Source: Auxenochlorella pyrenoidosa
Taxonomy: Eukaryota > Chlorophyta > Trebouxiophyceae > Chlorellales > Chlorellaceae
NCBI GenBank assembly: GCA_001430745.1
Contig: KQ482061.1
Location: 1,377,441 to 1,431,365 of the forward strand
Length of the DNA stretch: 53,925 nucleotides
Reading direction: 5' to 3'
Shown here piece after piece: positions 9,893-22,169 of the stretch. Position 1 is the stretch's first letter. Each line of letters starts with the position of its first letter. A program made the position numbers and the translations under genes. The notes under the pieces are model-generated. The model worked only from the letters and a program-made list of their open reading frames with translations. It ran no database searches and was not told the origin of the DNA.

Positions 9893-12800
9893 ATGGGGGC
9901 CTTGTTTGACTACCTGGTCTTCCCGCTGTTCATCCCCCTCATCCTCATCTGGCTGCTGGCCGCGCGCCTGCTGTCCTTTGTGGCACCCTTGCTGCTGCCC
10001 CTCTCCTGGGCGCTGGCGGCGCGGCTGTCCTGGGCCTGCCCCTTCATCCCCCGCATCTGGGAGCTGAACGGCTGGTTCCGGGGCACCCTGATGAGGGTGG
10101 GCTTCGAGGTGAGCTCCAGGGATGCCCTAAGCAAGGAGCGAATTGAGCAGCGCAGCTCAGCGCGCCCGCTGGCCCTGGGCTTGATTCTGCGCTGCCCCAC
10201 GCCATCATCGCAATCGGAGGAGAGAAAGCTTAGTATATACCCCCACCCCACCCCCACCCCCCACCCCCCTTCCCCCCCGCCTCAGTGGACCTACTGCATG
10301 AACGTGACGCGCCGCTTCCTCACCCTGCCGCTGCGCCGCCGCACCGCCGACTTCTACATCGTCGGCTTCCCAAAGGTGGGGTGGCTGGCGCGCCAGCTGC
10401 CGCCCTGGGGGGTGGGCGGGTGGCGAGTCCCAAGCTGGACGGTCGCATGTGTGGCATACGCGCTGAGGCGGCCTCGCCTCGACGCTGTGGCCGACCCACC
10501 CTGCCGTGCATGCCCTGCCCCTCCTGGGCTCTGCTGCAGGCGGGCACCACCTCCATGGCCGCCTACCTCAAGCTGCACCCAGCCATCGACGGCATCGACG
10601 GCCTGCCCTGGCACGAGGTGGGCGGCAGCACTGGCGGGCGCGGCTGCGACTGGTCGAGCCAGGGCATGGCCTGGTCGGCGCAGCCCTGTGGGGCATGCTG
10701 GTCCCAGGGACGCGGCCGTGGTTGATTGCATGCCCTCAACGGGGGCCGTTCTGTCTGGCCACGCGTGTAACGAACGAGGCGGGCGCCAGTCGTGGCCACC
10801 GCTGCACCTTAGCCAGCTCGTGAGGAATCGCCGCCCCTCCGCCGCCGCCGCCCCTGCAGACGCTGGAGAAGGAGTCGCACCACTTCCAGGGCGCGCTGGG
10901 GCGCCGCGCCGCCAGCAGCAAGCTGGCCTACCGCTCCTACTTCCCCACGGTCCTGCGCCGCTGGTGGGTGGAGCGCGTGCGCCGCGCCGGCAAGGTGAGC
11001 GCCGGGATCCCCCCTGCATGGCAGAGCCCTGTGGAAGCGGCGTCGGCCTCATACGTGTGCGCTGGCAGGCTGCTGGCTGCCAAAGCCAGCATGCAGGGCA
11101 GCCCTGCCCCTCGGCTCCACCCTGGCCTGCTGCATGGGCCCCAGCGCCCGCCCACCTCCCCCGCCCCGCCCCTCCCACCCGCGGCAGTGGCTCTGCTTTG
11201 ACGCCTGCCCCGTGAACGCGTGCCTGGACTACACCGCCGCCCGCATGGCTGCCTTCAACCCGGATGCCAAGCTGATCTTCATGCTGCGGGACCCCGTCAG
11301 CGGCGCCTTCAGCGCTGAAATCATGGTGCGGCTTGTACCGCTGCAGGGCGGCAGCAGCGGCAGCGTCCTGGGCTGAAACGGTTGGAGGGTGCACCCATGA
11401 CAGCAGTCGATTCGTTCGCGCCCAGGCGCAGGGTCGCCGCATGCCCCCTGCATGTTGACCCGGGCCCGGCTGCCTGTCATGGAGGGTGCGCCCGTTTGCT
11501 GCCCAGCAAAGCAGCACTCCCCGCCCCACCACGCCCCACCCCGCAGCTGCGCAACTTGGGGGTGCCGCTGAGCTGGAGCCTGATGGAGGATGTGCGCCCG
11601 GCGGACCCGCGCTTTGCTGAGACCCCCGCTGACGTGCGCTACTGGGAGCAGGCGAGGGGGCAGGGGTCGGCTGTCGCGCGAAAGGGCAGGGCACGCAACA
11701 GCCTCTCATCCTGCCCGACAAAGGGCACGCAAATGCTCCTGTCATGGCAGGCTCGCAGAGCTGTGCAGGCATTGCTCTGGGTGACGGCGTGCGTGTGGTG
11801 GCGTGGCCCCAGGGGCGCTGCCTGGTGTCTGCCCGGGGCTCCCTGCACAGTGCAGCCAACAGGTGCTCCGTCGTGCCGCGCAGGTGGCGGCGCTGGGCCC
11901 GGACGAGGAGCTGCCGCCCGACCTCATGCACCGCTTCTACCACGACTGCTACGCGCTGCTGCGGTCGGGGCGGTACGCCGACCGCATCGCGCCCTTCCTC
12001 AGGCACTTCAAGCGCGAGAAGTGAGGCGGGCTGGGGCTGGCAGGCTGCCTGGAGCGTGGCATGCCAGTGAAGGCAGGCTGCGGCCGTCTGGCAGCGTCTG
12101 CTGATGCCCAACCCATGCAAGGCCGCGGCCAGCAATTATTGCATGCATGCTGCTGCAACCGCAACTCGCCATGCCGCCGTTGCTTTGGCAACTCGACCCC
12201 ACCCTTCCACCGGCCCCCCCCTCGCAGCTGCATGTTCATCTCCTTCACCGAGTTCTGCTCCAACACCGAGGGGGTGGTGCGCCAGGCGTGCCAGTTTGTG
12301 GGGGCCGACCCCTCGCTGCTGCACTTCCGCAGCCTGCCGCCGGGCATGCAGGTGAGGCCGGGGCATTGCGTAGGGGCACAAGCTGGGTGCTGTGTCCGGC
12401 ACAGGAAGAAGCTGCTGCTGCAAAGTCATGTGTCCGGCACAGGCTGCTGCCGCGACCACGGCTGTGCGCACGCTGCCCCGGGCATGCAGGGCGAGCGCAA
12501 GGGGCGGCGCATGCACCCCTCCTGCAAGCGCAAGCTGGCCCAGTACTTTGCGGAGCCCAACCAGCGGCTGTACGCCATGCTGGGGGTGGACTTCAGCTGG
12601 GCAGACCCAGAGGCGCTGGGCCGCCCCCGCCGCGACGCAGCCGCCTACATGGCACCCGCGCCGCAGCCCTCGTACCCGGCTGGGTCTGGCCTGGACGGGC
12701 GCAGCAGTGCCGAGGTCAGCCTGTCGCCGCTGCCGCCGGGGCTGCACCCCCCGGCCATGGCAGCCGACGAGGGCACCGGCGCGGCTGCTGCCGTCAAGCA

Positions 12801-12933
12801 GGAGCAGGAGCAGCAGCGGGCGGCCAGCGGCGGGGGCAGCAGCAAGGGCAGCGAGAGCGGCGGCAGCGGGATCAGCATCACCGCTTCGTCGGGGCGCTCG
12901 GCCGCGGCGCCGGCGCTGGCTATGGCAGTGTGA
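9893..12933 (+). CDS. Golgi-type PAPS-dependent sulfotransferase
   Basis: Nine exons join in a consistent frame to 488 residues: 9893-10108, 10286-10375, 10540-10617, 10860-10994, 11188-11325, 11547-11651, 11884-12020, 12228-12351 and 12490-12933. The N-terminus has a strongly hydrophobic segment (residues about 5-40), fitting a type II Golgi membrane anchor. The 5'-phosphosulfate-binding loop is FPKAGTTSMAAYLKLHP, split across exons 2 and 3. The 3'-phosphate-binding motif is FMLRDPVSGAFSAE in exon 5. CMFISFTEFC opens exon 8. The last ~100 residues are a Ser/Gly/Ala-rich tail unlike the family. The family transfers sulfate from PAPS to carbohydrates; the acceptor here is unknown. The intron after exon 6 appears to start with GC. 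ATG 9893 has a good context (ACCATGG). Confidence 0.85.
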
Positions 12934-13269
12934 CCCCCGGGGTGATGGGCGCCTGCTCTGCCCAACCAAATATTTGACTCTCGACATCTGTGATGCCTGC
13001 TACTACATTCACGCTTGCGCTTGCGATGCCTTGCTCTTGTGCTCTTTTTGACATGCAGTCCTTTTGTCACCTTTCAAATATCGTTTGAGGTGTGAATCCA
13101 TTACTCTGACAGTGCTTGTGAGTTCGACATCTGAACCAAACCTCGTGTGACGCGCTTTGCGGACAAGCGGGGGCCGCTGGGCAGGATGCGGGCAGGCTCC
13201 ATCTGCTACCATGACCTGTGGGCAGGTACAGCGGTCGCTGTTCAACCTCGAGCCGTGTTGAAGCAGTGC
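12934..13269. other. Convergent 3' intergenic region
   Basis: These 336 bp lie between the stops of the sulfotransferase (plus) and the GT92-like gene (minus). The first half is relatively AT-rich. No gene and no clear TGTAA signal is seen on either strand. Confidence 0.4.
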
Positions 13270-16200
13270 CTACTGCCGCTGCTGCCCCTGCCATAGAGCG
13301 GCTCGGGCACGCTCGTCACCTGCCCCGCCAGCCTCCGCGCCCTGCATGGCAGCTGCTGCCTGCATGCGCCACCGTATCTGCCGCTCGTGCTGACGCAGCA
13401 GCAGCTGGGGGCCATGCAGGCGGCGGTACAGCCCCAGCTTCTCCATCAGAAACTTGAAGCGCTCGACGTCAAACAGGTTGCACCAGCCCTGGGTGCCGGC
13501 GGCTGGGGGGTGCAGAGGGAGGCTCGCACACCATGCGCCCTGCCAAGGCACCCCGTTGATGTCGCCCTTGCACGGGCACGATGCAAGGTTGGCACTGTTG
13601 TGAAGAACTGCCTGCCCCCAACAGCGGTGACCCTCGCCCAAGCGACCCCCTGCCTGCCCCTCACCGGCTGGTCGGGGCGGTGGGGGTCGGCGCAGCGCAC
13701 GCGGGACCCCTCGCCCAGCACCATGCGCTGCAGGAAGAAGTCGCGCGCAGCGGCGGGGCCCGCTGCGGCGGCCATGTACGCGTCCGCATCAAAGTCGATG
13801 ACAAAGCACTCCTTGACCTGGGGGCGGTCGGGGGTGGGGGGGTGGGGGGGTAATGGGCACGCAAGTTTGTATGCTTGCCAACTGGCGCACCAGGCAACTC
13901 CGGGCAAGGTTCGCTTGTCGGGTGGGGCGTTCCCCCAAGGACGAGGGGCGCAAGGTCAGCACGCCCCCTGCCAAAACACACATGTGAAAGGCTCTAGTGG
14001 TGCAGTTGTTTCTAACTGACGCACCCCACCTTTGCACGATCCCCCCGACGAGCGGCCTGCAGGTAGGCGTCGGGGCAGGAGCGGTGCGCCTTGGCCGCCA
14101 CGTCCTGCTGGGGGGGGGCAGGGCGGGCGGGCAGCGGCAGTGAGAGTCGACCTACTTGGTAACAGCCCACACACTCACGGCAGGCTCAGCGTGTGTTGGT
14201 CCCAGGCAGGGAGGTGCTCGTTAGGCAGGCCAACGTACACGTCGCTCTCCTCTGCAGTTCCAGGCAGCACAGCCAGGAGTGGCCGCACCCCCTGTACCCC
14301 TCCACCTGCTCATACGAGTAGGCATAGTGCAGCACCACAGAGCGGTCGGAGACCATGTCGTGCCACTCGCCGCGCGGGTTCTCCGGTGTCTGCCACCTGC
14401 ACAGGGACGGTGCTCGGGCCTTGTGCAGGCACTTGCACAAGCAGGCGCAGGCAACTGCGGCTCGCTGAACCACCTGGCTGCGACCCTTGCCGCAGCTATC
14501 TCTTTTCGAAGCCGGCTGTGTACCCGCGCTGCCCTGTTCCCCCACCTGGGCGAGGCGCTGCCGGAGAAGAAGTGGGGGCCCAGGTGGCGCACCCCCGGGG
14601 CATCCACCCGCACCGCCGACTTGCCGTTTGCATAGAGCATGAGGAAGGCTGCAGGGTTTAGGTGGCGGCAAAGGTGACTTGGGCCGGCATGCTGCTAGAA
14701 ACCCAACAGTCCAAGCGCCCCCTGAAATGGCCTCGGAAACGCAACTGCCCTGCCACGCCGGCAGCAGTCCCGCGCCAGACGCAGGCCCCACCTGCCGAGT
14801 CGCCCAGCTTGTACTTTTGGCGGTACCAGTGCGCCTCGGGGCTGATGAAGTGCTTGTGCACCCGGAACAGGGTGACCTGACGAGGGCAGGGGACGGGCCA
14901 GCCTTGCGGGCGTGAAGTATGCAGGGTGTGGGGGCCCTTTTCTTTAAGAGCAAAGAATGGGGCACAGCGGGGCATGTATTCGCACCAAGCGCTGCAAGCC
15001 TCCCCACCCACCGCGCCGTCAGCCCCCACCCTTTGGGTCCGTGCCTGTTCTATGCGGTTGGTGATGTCTGCCGCCTCCGGCTGCCCTTCAAAGTTCATGA
15101 AGCGAACTGCTGGCACGTTCGCGGGCACTGCGGCCAGCTCTGCTGTCAGGCTGAAGGCAGGCCCTCCTGCGCAGCGCAGTCGACACAGCTGGGATTGGAG
15201 GTGTGAGCACCAGGGAATGGCGGCTTCAAGAGCAGTTGCGCTGCCAGCCTGTCACCATCAAGAGTAGCTGGCGCGCCCGCTGGTGCCCTTGCTGAGGGCA
15301 CTCCAGTCCGCCCATCCCTATTGCAGCATCTGCAGCGTCAAGGCTCCCGCCCCAAAGCCGGGTGCTGTTGGCGGCTGCCCTCGCCCCGGCTGCCCGCCCA
15401 CCCGGGTGGAAGAGCTCGTCGGGGTCGAGGTGCAGCAGCCAGTGCTGGCCATCCCGCCTGGCGCGCTGCAGCGCCTCGAGCAGGCCGTACCCCTGCTTCA
15501 CCATGAGCCCAAAGTTGCCGGGCTGCCCCACCCACTGCAGCAAGACGAATTGATGCAGGCAGAAGTCGAGTGAGGCGCGGGAACAGGCAGCGGCGGCAAC
15601 CTGCTGTGGCCCAGCCGCGGATGCTGCAGGCAGCCCTGGGGTGCACCAGGACATCATGGCCGGGAGGCGGCCGCTTTTGCCGTGGCGCGGCATGACAGCC
15701 ATCCCCTGACCAGATGCAGCGCCAAGGCAGCAGGCCTACCTGTCGAGTCGACGGCTCTGCGGCGCCGTAGGCGTACCAGGCAAAGCGCTTGCGCTCGGCT
15801 GGGCTGGCGAAGGGCGCGTGGATGTGCAGCAGGGTGACGTGGCGGATGGAGGACAGCAGGCCCACAGCCTCGGGGTCGGCGCCATCGTACAGCAGCTGTG
15901 GGCAGGCAGCATGGGGAGCATGGGGCAGGGGAGGCATGAGCAGACAGAGCTGGCCGGGATGCAGCGGCCAAGCGGCATCGGGCGACAAAGTGCCGACTGC
16001 CCGAGCCCGCTGGCGCGAGACCGTCTGCAGCCTCCCTGGACGCCGTGGCTGGCAAGTCCAGCCTCACGTAGAAGTGGCCCACGCCCAGCTCTGTGTGGTA
16101 CTGCAGCCAGGGCAGCAGGTCCCGCCGCACCCCCGCCACGTCAGCAGCCACGGTGGCAGCGATGCACGCCCGCAGCGCCTCGCCACCCTGCACCTGCAGG

Positions 16201-17315
16201 CAGGGCAAGCATGGTGCGGTCACAGGGAACCCTCTGTGTGTGCAACCTGCCACAGGGTGGGCACTCTGCTGCGTGGTCCGGCTCCCCTTGCACCTGCAGC
16301 TGGCCCCTGCTTGTTTCCCTGCGCAGCCCCGCCCCCGCCCCACCTGTTCGTGCAGCTCGTTAAGAAAGGCGATGCGGTGCGGCAGCGAGGCTGTGTCGTC
16401 CAGCCGGTCCAGCGGGAGCAGCCCCAGGTCTGCCGCCCTGGCGGGCCGCTGGCGGGAGGCCGCCTCTGCGGCGTTTGCAGCCATCCCAGTCACCAGGGCA
16501 TCGTTGTACAGACGCAGCTCCCTGTGCATGTCCTCCACACCTGGAGGCGAAGAGGTTGAGAGTGACAAGCAGGCGCAGAAGGTGTGGGCATGACGGAGCC
16601 GGACAGCAGGGTCTGCTCAGCGGCATGGCGAAAGCATGCCGCTCCATGCATGCTAGCCTTCCTCCAGCTGAGCTCCCACCACCGTCCCGTGCATCCCTGC
16701 TGGTCAGCTTGCAGTGGGCACTTTCGCTAAGCAGCTGCACAACCCCACACCTGGCACATTTGAGCTGGACTGCTTGCCAAAGGCTTCATCCACAAGCCGC
16801 GGAACCGTGGACAGCCCCTGCACTGCCGCCTCCTGCCCTGCCGTCACGACGCCGCCCTGCGCCTCGGCGGGCGTGGCATCTGCTGCTGCCCCCAGCCACG
16901 GACGTTTGTCGCACAGCGAGTGCACAAACCCGTCCATCTCTCGACGCAACAGGGCGTGGTCAGCGCTGGCCAGGCTGACCGTGCAGTTGGCGGCTCCAGT
17001 GCCAGCAGCAGCAGGGTGAGCTTGCTTGTACTGCCCAGGCAGCAACACCGCATCAAGCGGCGCAGTGCTTGCCAGGCGGCTGATGGCTAGGCTGCCGAGG
17101 GCTGACAGCAGCATGCCCAGGGCGATGCCGACGGCTGCCCAGGCGGCGCTCAAGGCAATGCCGCCCGGTCCCAGACGGAGCACCCGCACCAGCCTGCTGC
17201 CAGGGCCGTTCCCCCCTCGCCTCCTGCGTTTGTACTTGCTGCTTGCAGCCTCAAGGTCGTCTGGCGAGGGAGGGGGAGACGGTGAGCCTTCCCCTGGGTG
17301 TCCCGTGGGTGTCAT
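13270..17315 (-). CDS. GT92 (DUF23)-type glycosyltransferase, membrane-anchored
   Basis: The start ATG is at 17315. A basic cytosolic stretch (KYKRRRRGG) precedes one transmembrane segment (LSAAWAAVGIALGMLLSALG, about 17150-17090), giving a type II Golgi topology. Conserved blocks follow in many exons: DLLPWLQYHTELGVGHFYV (about 16100), LLSSIRHVTLLHIHAPF (about 15850), FVLLQWVGQPGNFGLMVKQG (about 15540) and the catalytic HWLLHLDPDELFHPGG (about 15430), whose DPDE is the metal/nucleotide-sugar DxD-like motif of GT92. Further blocks are VPAVRFMNFEGQPEA (about 15110), FRVHKHFISPEAHWYRQKYK (about 14860), VVLHYAYSYEQVEGY (about 14330) and ECFVIDFDADAYM (about 13800). The stop is TAG at 13270. The family includes plant galactan synthases; donor and acceptor here are unknown. 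Earlier in-frame upstream codons exist, so the start is moderately certain. Confidence 0.8.
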
Positions 17316-17693
17316 GAAATCACGCTCAGCAAGCAGCAGGACAGAGCAAGAGGTTGATGAGCAAGGGGAGCCGGGGAGGGCAGGAGGCACCAACTGGAGG
17401 AAAACCGATTTGGCAAAGCACGCCTCGCCTCGTCTGCTTGCACCCAAGGGCTCCAAAACTTGGTGGCGGACGCATTTCACAAGTTGCCATCTGCACAAGC
17501 CAGGTGCGCAACTGGCGGCTCGGCGCAGCATACAAGTTCCTGCCTCTCTGTCTTCAAGCTTGGGCAGTCTGGCTGTGAGCATTTTAAATGCTGCAGCAAT
17601 GATCTTTCACCTCCTGCAGCTGAGTTCCTCTGTTACAGCTTGCACATGTCGATCTTGCACTGGCGGCTTGCTGCGGTGCAGCATGGCAACAAA
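17316..17693. promoter_or_regulatory. Spacer: 3' end of the methylthiotransferase gene and GT92 promoter
   Basis: This 378-bp gap lies between two minus-strand genes. It holds a TGTAA signal for the upstream gene at 17633-17637 and, by position, the promoter of the glycosyltransferase. No other gene is seen. Confidence 0.45.
17633..17637 (-). terminator. TGTAA poly(A) signal of the CDKAL1-like gene
   Basis: TTACA on the plus strand is TGTAA on the minus strand, about 57 nt past the stop at 17694. Confidence 0.55.
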
Positions 17694-20600
17694 TTAAGGG
17701 TGCATCATCGCCAGCAGACCGCTTGCAAGCATGCCCGCCAGACCAGCCAGCAATGCCAGCAGCAGCAGCACATCTCCCAGCCCTGCGCCACGCACTCTCC
17801 TGCCAGTAGGGCCCATCGCCGCGTGGGCCGCCGCTGCTGCAGCGCTGGCCGAGTCCAGCGAGGCCTCTGCCCGAGCCAGGGGAAAGATGTTTGACTGGTC
17901 AGACAAGACAGAGACGTTTGACTGCTCTGCGCCCAGGCCTGCCGCCGCTGCCCCCACGTCACCGCTGCCACCGCCATGATCGCTCAGGCTGCTGCTGCTG
18001 CTGTTGAGGGGCAGAGGCCCTCCAGGCTCTGGGCGAGCCGCCGCCCCACCGCCACCGCACCGCTGCCTCAGGCCCCTGCCGCTGCTGCTGGGTGCGGCCG
18101 CTGCGGCCCACCCACCAGCGGGGCTGCTGTTCTCACAGTCGCATGCCCCGCTCTCTACGCAGCAGCCACCAGCCGGCGAGGCGGTAGCTTGTGGCTGCGG
18201 CGGCTGCGCCTGGCCCTGGCTGAGTGCCGCCATGGCAGCAGCGCCCTTGTCCGCTGCTGCCGTGTTTGGCCCTGCTGCTGCAGAGGACGTGGCGGGCGCT
18301 GTGTTGCTGACATCGCAGCTGCTGTTGCTGCTTCCTCCACCTCCAAAGCGGCCGCCGTCATCGCTGCTGTTGCCGCCGTCGTTGGCGCTGCCCGGCGGGC
18401 GGAACAGCACGCGCAGCACCTCTGCCTTGGCTGACCACCGGCTTGCGGACAGCACACGGGCCTCAACGACGCAGCCCATCAGGCTGCCGCTGCCGTCAGG
18501 AGCCTCCGCGGGGACGAGCAGCTGCAGCAGGAGGGCGGGAAACGTGAGCCTGGCCACCGAGTGATGGGGGGAGACAATGGGGAGGGCGTGCGCTGTGCCC
18601 ACCGCTGTGGCCACGTTGCAGGGGCACCGCGCCTCCTCGCCGCACGCGGCATGTACTGCGGGCAGCGCCTGAGCCCTCCCGCCGCGGCTGCACAACGCAG
18701 CACTGACACCTTCCTGCCTGCTGCCAGTGGCGAGCCCTTCTCTCCTGAACCTGCCGGACGGCTGCCCACCTGCGCATACGTCTTGGTGTGCGCCACCAGG
18801 TGCGCCCCGTCAGCTGCCCGGTCCACCACGCAGCAGCGCTGGGTGCTGCCCACCAGGTGCGCATACGCGTCCGCCCAGCTGTCCACCGCCGCCGTCACCT
18901 CGCGGCTCCGAGCCTTCTTCACCTCCGAGGGCAGCTGCTTCATGCGGGCGGCGGGCGTGCCCGGCCTGTGGGAGGGCGGGATGGGGGTGGGTGTTGGGTG
19001 TTGGGGGGATAGGGTGAGGGGTTGATGCCCGGAGGAGGGCTGCCTGCCATCGCACCATAGCCTGCCGTGACTGCCGCACTCATCACATTGCGACAGCCAT
19101 GTCGGGGCGCCCTGGCCCGCAGCCTTTTGTGCTGCTTGCCGCTTTCGCCCACAGCTCCTTGCAGCGAGTCTGTGCCTCACCGAGGGTAGAACTGGGAGAT
19201 GTGGCAGTGGGGGAAGCGGTACTTGGCCAGCAGGCTCAGCGTGGCAGCATGGTCCTCGTCAGTCTCACCAGGGAAACCTGCAGGCCAGCGAGGCAGGGTG
19301 TGCAGCGCGGGCTTGAGCACATCCCAGAGCCATGTTGGGGTGAGAATGGACTCGAGACTGGGCCACGCTGCCAGGCCCGCTCGCTACACTGCTTCCCATC
19401 TGTTGGCGGCCCAGCGGGATGCAGCTGGCGGCGCCCGCGGGCCGCCTGCAGCCCGCAGATGGGCGCGGCACCACCCCGCCTCCGGGCGCCCAGCCTGCCC
19501 GACCCCACCGCCCACCGCAGATGATGTCGGTGGCCAGCTCCATGCCGGGCACCGCGCCCAGCAGCGTGTCGCACACCCGCTCAAACTCCGCCCGCGTGTA
19601 CTCCCGGTTCATGCGGCCCAGCACGGCGTCGCTGCCAGACTGGACCTGCAGGGGCCGCGGGCGGGGTGGGCAGGCAGCCAACGTGGGCGCGTGCGGCGAG
19701 GAGGCAGCGGGCCAGAGCGCACGTGCGGCGAGCAGGCGGGGCGGGCGCGCATCCTTAGGAGGCGCAGCGGCACTGCGAGCACGCTGGTGTAGAGCACAGC
19801 CCTCGACTTGCCGTCTCGCGCCGCGGTGGTGCATGCACCTGCCCAGCTACGCCCCCGCTCACCGGCACATGCAGGTAGGAGAAGACCCGGGGGTCTCGCA
19901 GGACCTCTGCCACCTCGGCCAGGTGCTCCAGGATGAAGGGCGGGTTGGTCATGCCCACGCGCAGCATGCAGCGGCCGTCTGCGGCGAGGGGGGCGCGGCG
20001 CGTTGTGGGGTGGGCGCAGCAGGGAGCGCGTGCTGCAAGCAGCAACTGTGAGTGTTGCAGCCCTGGCGCAAGGCAGCACGCAGCCACCCGGAAAGGCACA
20101 GGCAAACCCCGTCAATTGGCGGCAGTTCCCTGCTCCTGAGGCGCACCCAGTGGCAGCACATCCACCAGAGCGCGCAGCAGCTGGGGCAGCGAGGTGCCGA
20201 TGTCTCGCCCATACGCCCCCGTGTCCTCGCTGCTCAGCCAGATCTCGCGCACCTGCCAAGTGGGGGGGCATGCCGGCTGGCTGGGCAGGCAGCGGGGCAC
20301 TGGCGCATCGCGTGCCCAGGTTGCGGGAGCATGCCCCTGCCTTGTTGCTCACAACAGCCTGCTTGATGCCGGGGTGAGGCTCTGCACGCGATCTTACAGC
20401 CACGCAGCCGCAGGTGCAGCCCCAGCCCTGCTGGCATGCAGCGGTGCGGCCCCCCTCCGCACCTGCGGGTCGGCGGCCGCGGCAGCGGCGCGCGCCACCA
20501 GGGCTGCTGGGTCGTACGACCCCAGCTGGCCGCGGGCATGCTTGGTCTTGCAGTAGGTGCAGGCGCCCAGGCAGCCGGTGGAGAGCGGCAGGATCTCGAT

Positions 20601-21869
20601 GTGACGGTTGCGCCGCACCTGCGGCAGGGGGCACAGGGGCACTGCTGGGAAGGCGGTAGCCGGCGGCCACATACCGCCTGTGCGCATCGCGCAGGGCTGT
20701 GCGCGTGCTCTCGAACAAAACCAAACTGCTTTGCTGGGGGCACACGTGCCTCCACTCCCCAGCCCTTGACGTGGCGGCCCTTCCCCAAATGCTCCACTGG
20801 CCCCTTCCCCGAGCGGCCCAGCGCCTGCCCCCTGGTGGCCGCGCCTTTGGCAGGTCGAGCCGCGGCAGCGCCTTCTTGGCCAGCAGCTGCACGGTGTGCC
20901 CCTTGAGTGTCTCCTCAGCGGCCTCCACCACCCGGTCAATCTGGGTGACCCCCAGCAGCGACAGGCCGCGCAGCTCGGCGGCGCGTCGGTCGCCCTGCGC
21001 CGCGGCCAGCAGGGGAACGAGGTCGGGGCAGGGGCGCAGGGCGATCGGGGCCAGGTGCCGGCCAACATGCCCCGGCAGCGGGGGCCAAGCACTGCTGTTC
21101 AACAGCCACTGGAGCCACACGTGACGGCATGCAGCGGTGCAGGCCCCCCTGCCGGCTTGCCTGCGGCACGCAGCCCGCCACCAGCAGCGCCTTGCCGGCC
21201 TGCCGCCCCTTGCGCAGCAGGGTGTCCATGGCGCTCTGGCTGGGGCTCTTCACGGTGCAGGTGTTGATGAGCCACAGGTCGGCCGTGTCGCGCTGCTCGT
21301 CGCCCACCAGGCTGCACCCACGGCGTTCATCGAGGGCGGGGGGGCGGCACACTCAGGCACAAGGCAGGTGGCACGAAGGGCGCAGCTCAGTGCTGGCATA
21401 CTAGTTGCTGTTGAACAGGGTTGTAGTGAGTACACTGTCACGTTCTTACTTGAAGCCATACTCCTGCAGTTGGCCCATCATGTACTCGCTGTCACTCGAG
21501 TTGTGGCTGCAGAAGGGGCAGGCGAGCAGGCGCTGCCGGGTCTCACAGAAAGCTGGCTTGCTTCTGGTGGCAAGACCAGCTAAAGACATGCATGACTTCA
21601 CATGTCAGCAACCATTTGCCGCACCTGCATCCAAATGTCTTAACCCAGATTCGCTGCATGCCCGGCACGAAGGCGTCTGTGGCAGCGCCGGTGGCGGCGC
21701 CGTCGCCGCTGCTGCCGCCAGTGCCACCGTCTCGCTCGGTGGACGATGCCCATGACTCTGGTGCCGTTGCCTTCACGACACGCTGCACGTGTGCCTGCAG
21801 CAGCCGCCCCGCTCGGGCGTCCTCGTCGCCGCCGAGCGTGGCCAGCTCCTCAATGTCGACATCAGCCAT
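17694..21869 (-). CDS. CDKAL1: CDKAL1-type tRNA t6A37 methylthiotransferase (radical SAM)
   Basis: The enzyme converts t6A37 to ms2t6A37 in cytosolic tRNA-Lys(UUU). Exon 1 starts at ATG 21869 ([14 protein letters not shown]). The N-terminal UPF0004 Fe-S domain shows IWVKTFGC joined to [20 protein letters not shown] (about 21500), then [20 protein letters not shown] and [12 protein letters not shown]. The radical-SAM cysteines are in [19 protein letters not shown] (about 20560). Later blocks include [60 protein letters not shown] and [20 protein letters not shown]-like segment spans about 18850-18400. The protein ends with Ser/Gly-rich sequence and a hydrophobic tail, [20 protein letters not shown], just before the TAA at 17694. 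Animal CDKAL1 is likewise held in the ER membrane by a C-terminal helix, so a tail-anchored ER location is inferred. The gene is divergent from the kinase at 22170. Confidence 0.93.
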
Positions 21870-22169
21870 GGTCCACAACTCACATTTCAGACACAAGAAC
21901 AGCGTGGATAGACACGAGACATTCAAGAGCCTATACAGCGACTTTGGAAGCCTGCTGCGCGTGCTGAGGACTCCCTTTGGCGACCGGGCGCTCCTGGGGT
22001 CAGATGGGATTGTGCAAACGTGATCAGACCATACGTACGTCTGTAGGGTGTAGCCGTCCCTCTCCCACTCCCCACATGCCGTTTCCCATCCTCCAGCTCG
22101 GTTAGGGCGCGACCGGGCAGGGTAGCGCTTGCATCCAATGATACGGTAGCTGGTATACAGCTGTAATTG
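21870..22169. promoter_or_regulatory. Divergent promoter between CDKAL1-like and kinase genes
   Basis: About 300 bp with lower GC than both flanks lies between the minus-strand ATG at 21869 and the proposed plus-strand ATG at 22170. It most likely drives both genes. No clear TATA box is visible. Confidence 0.45.
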
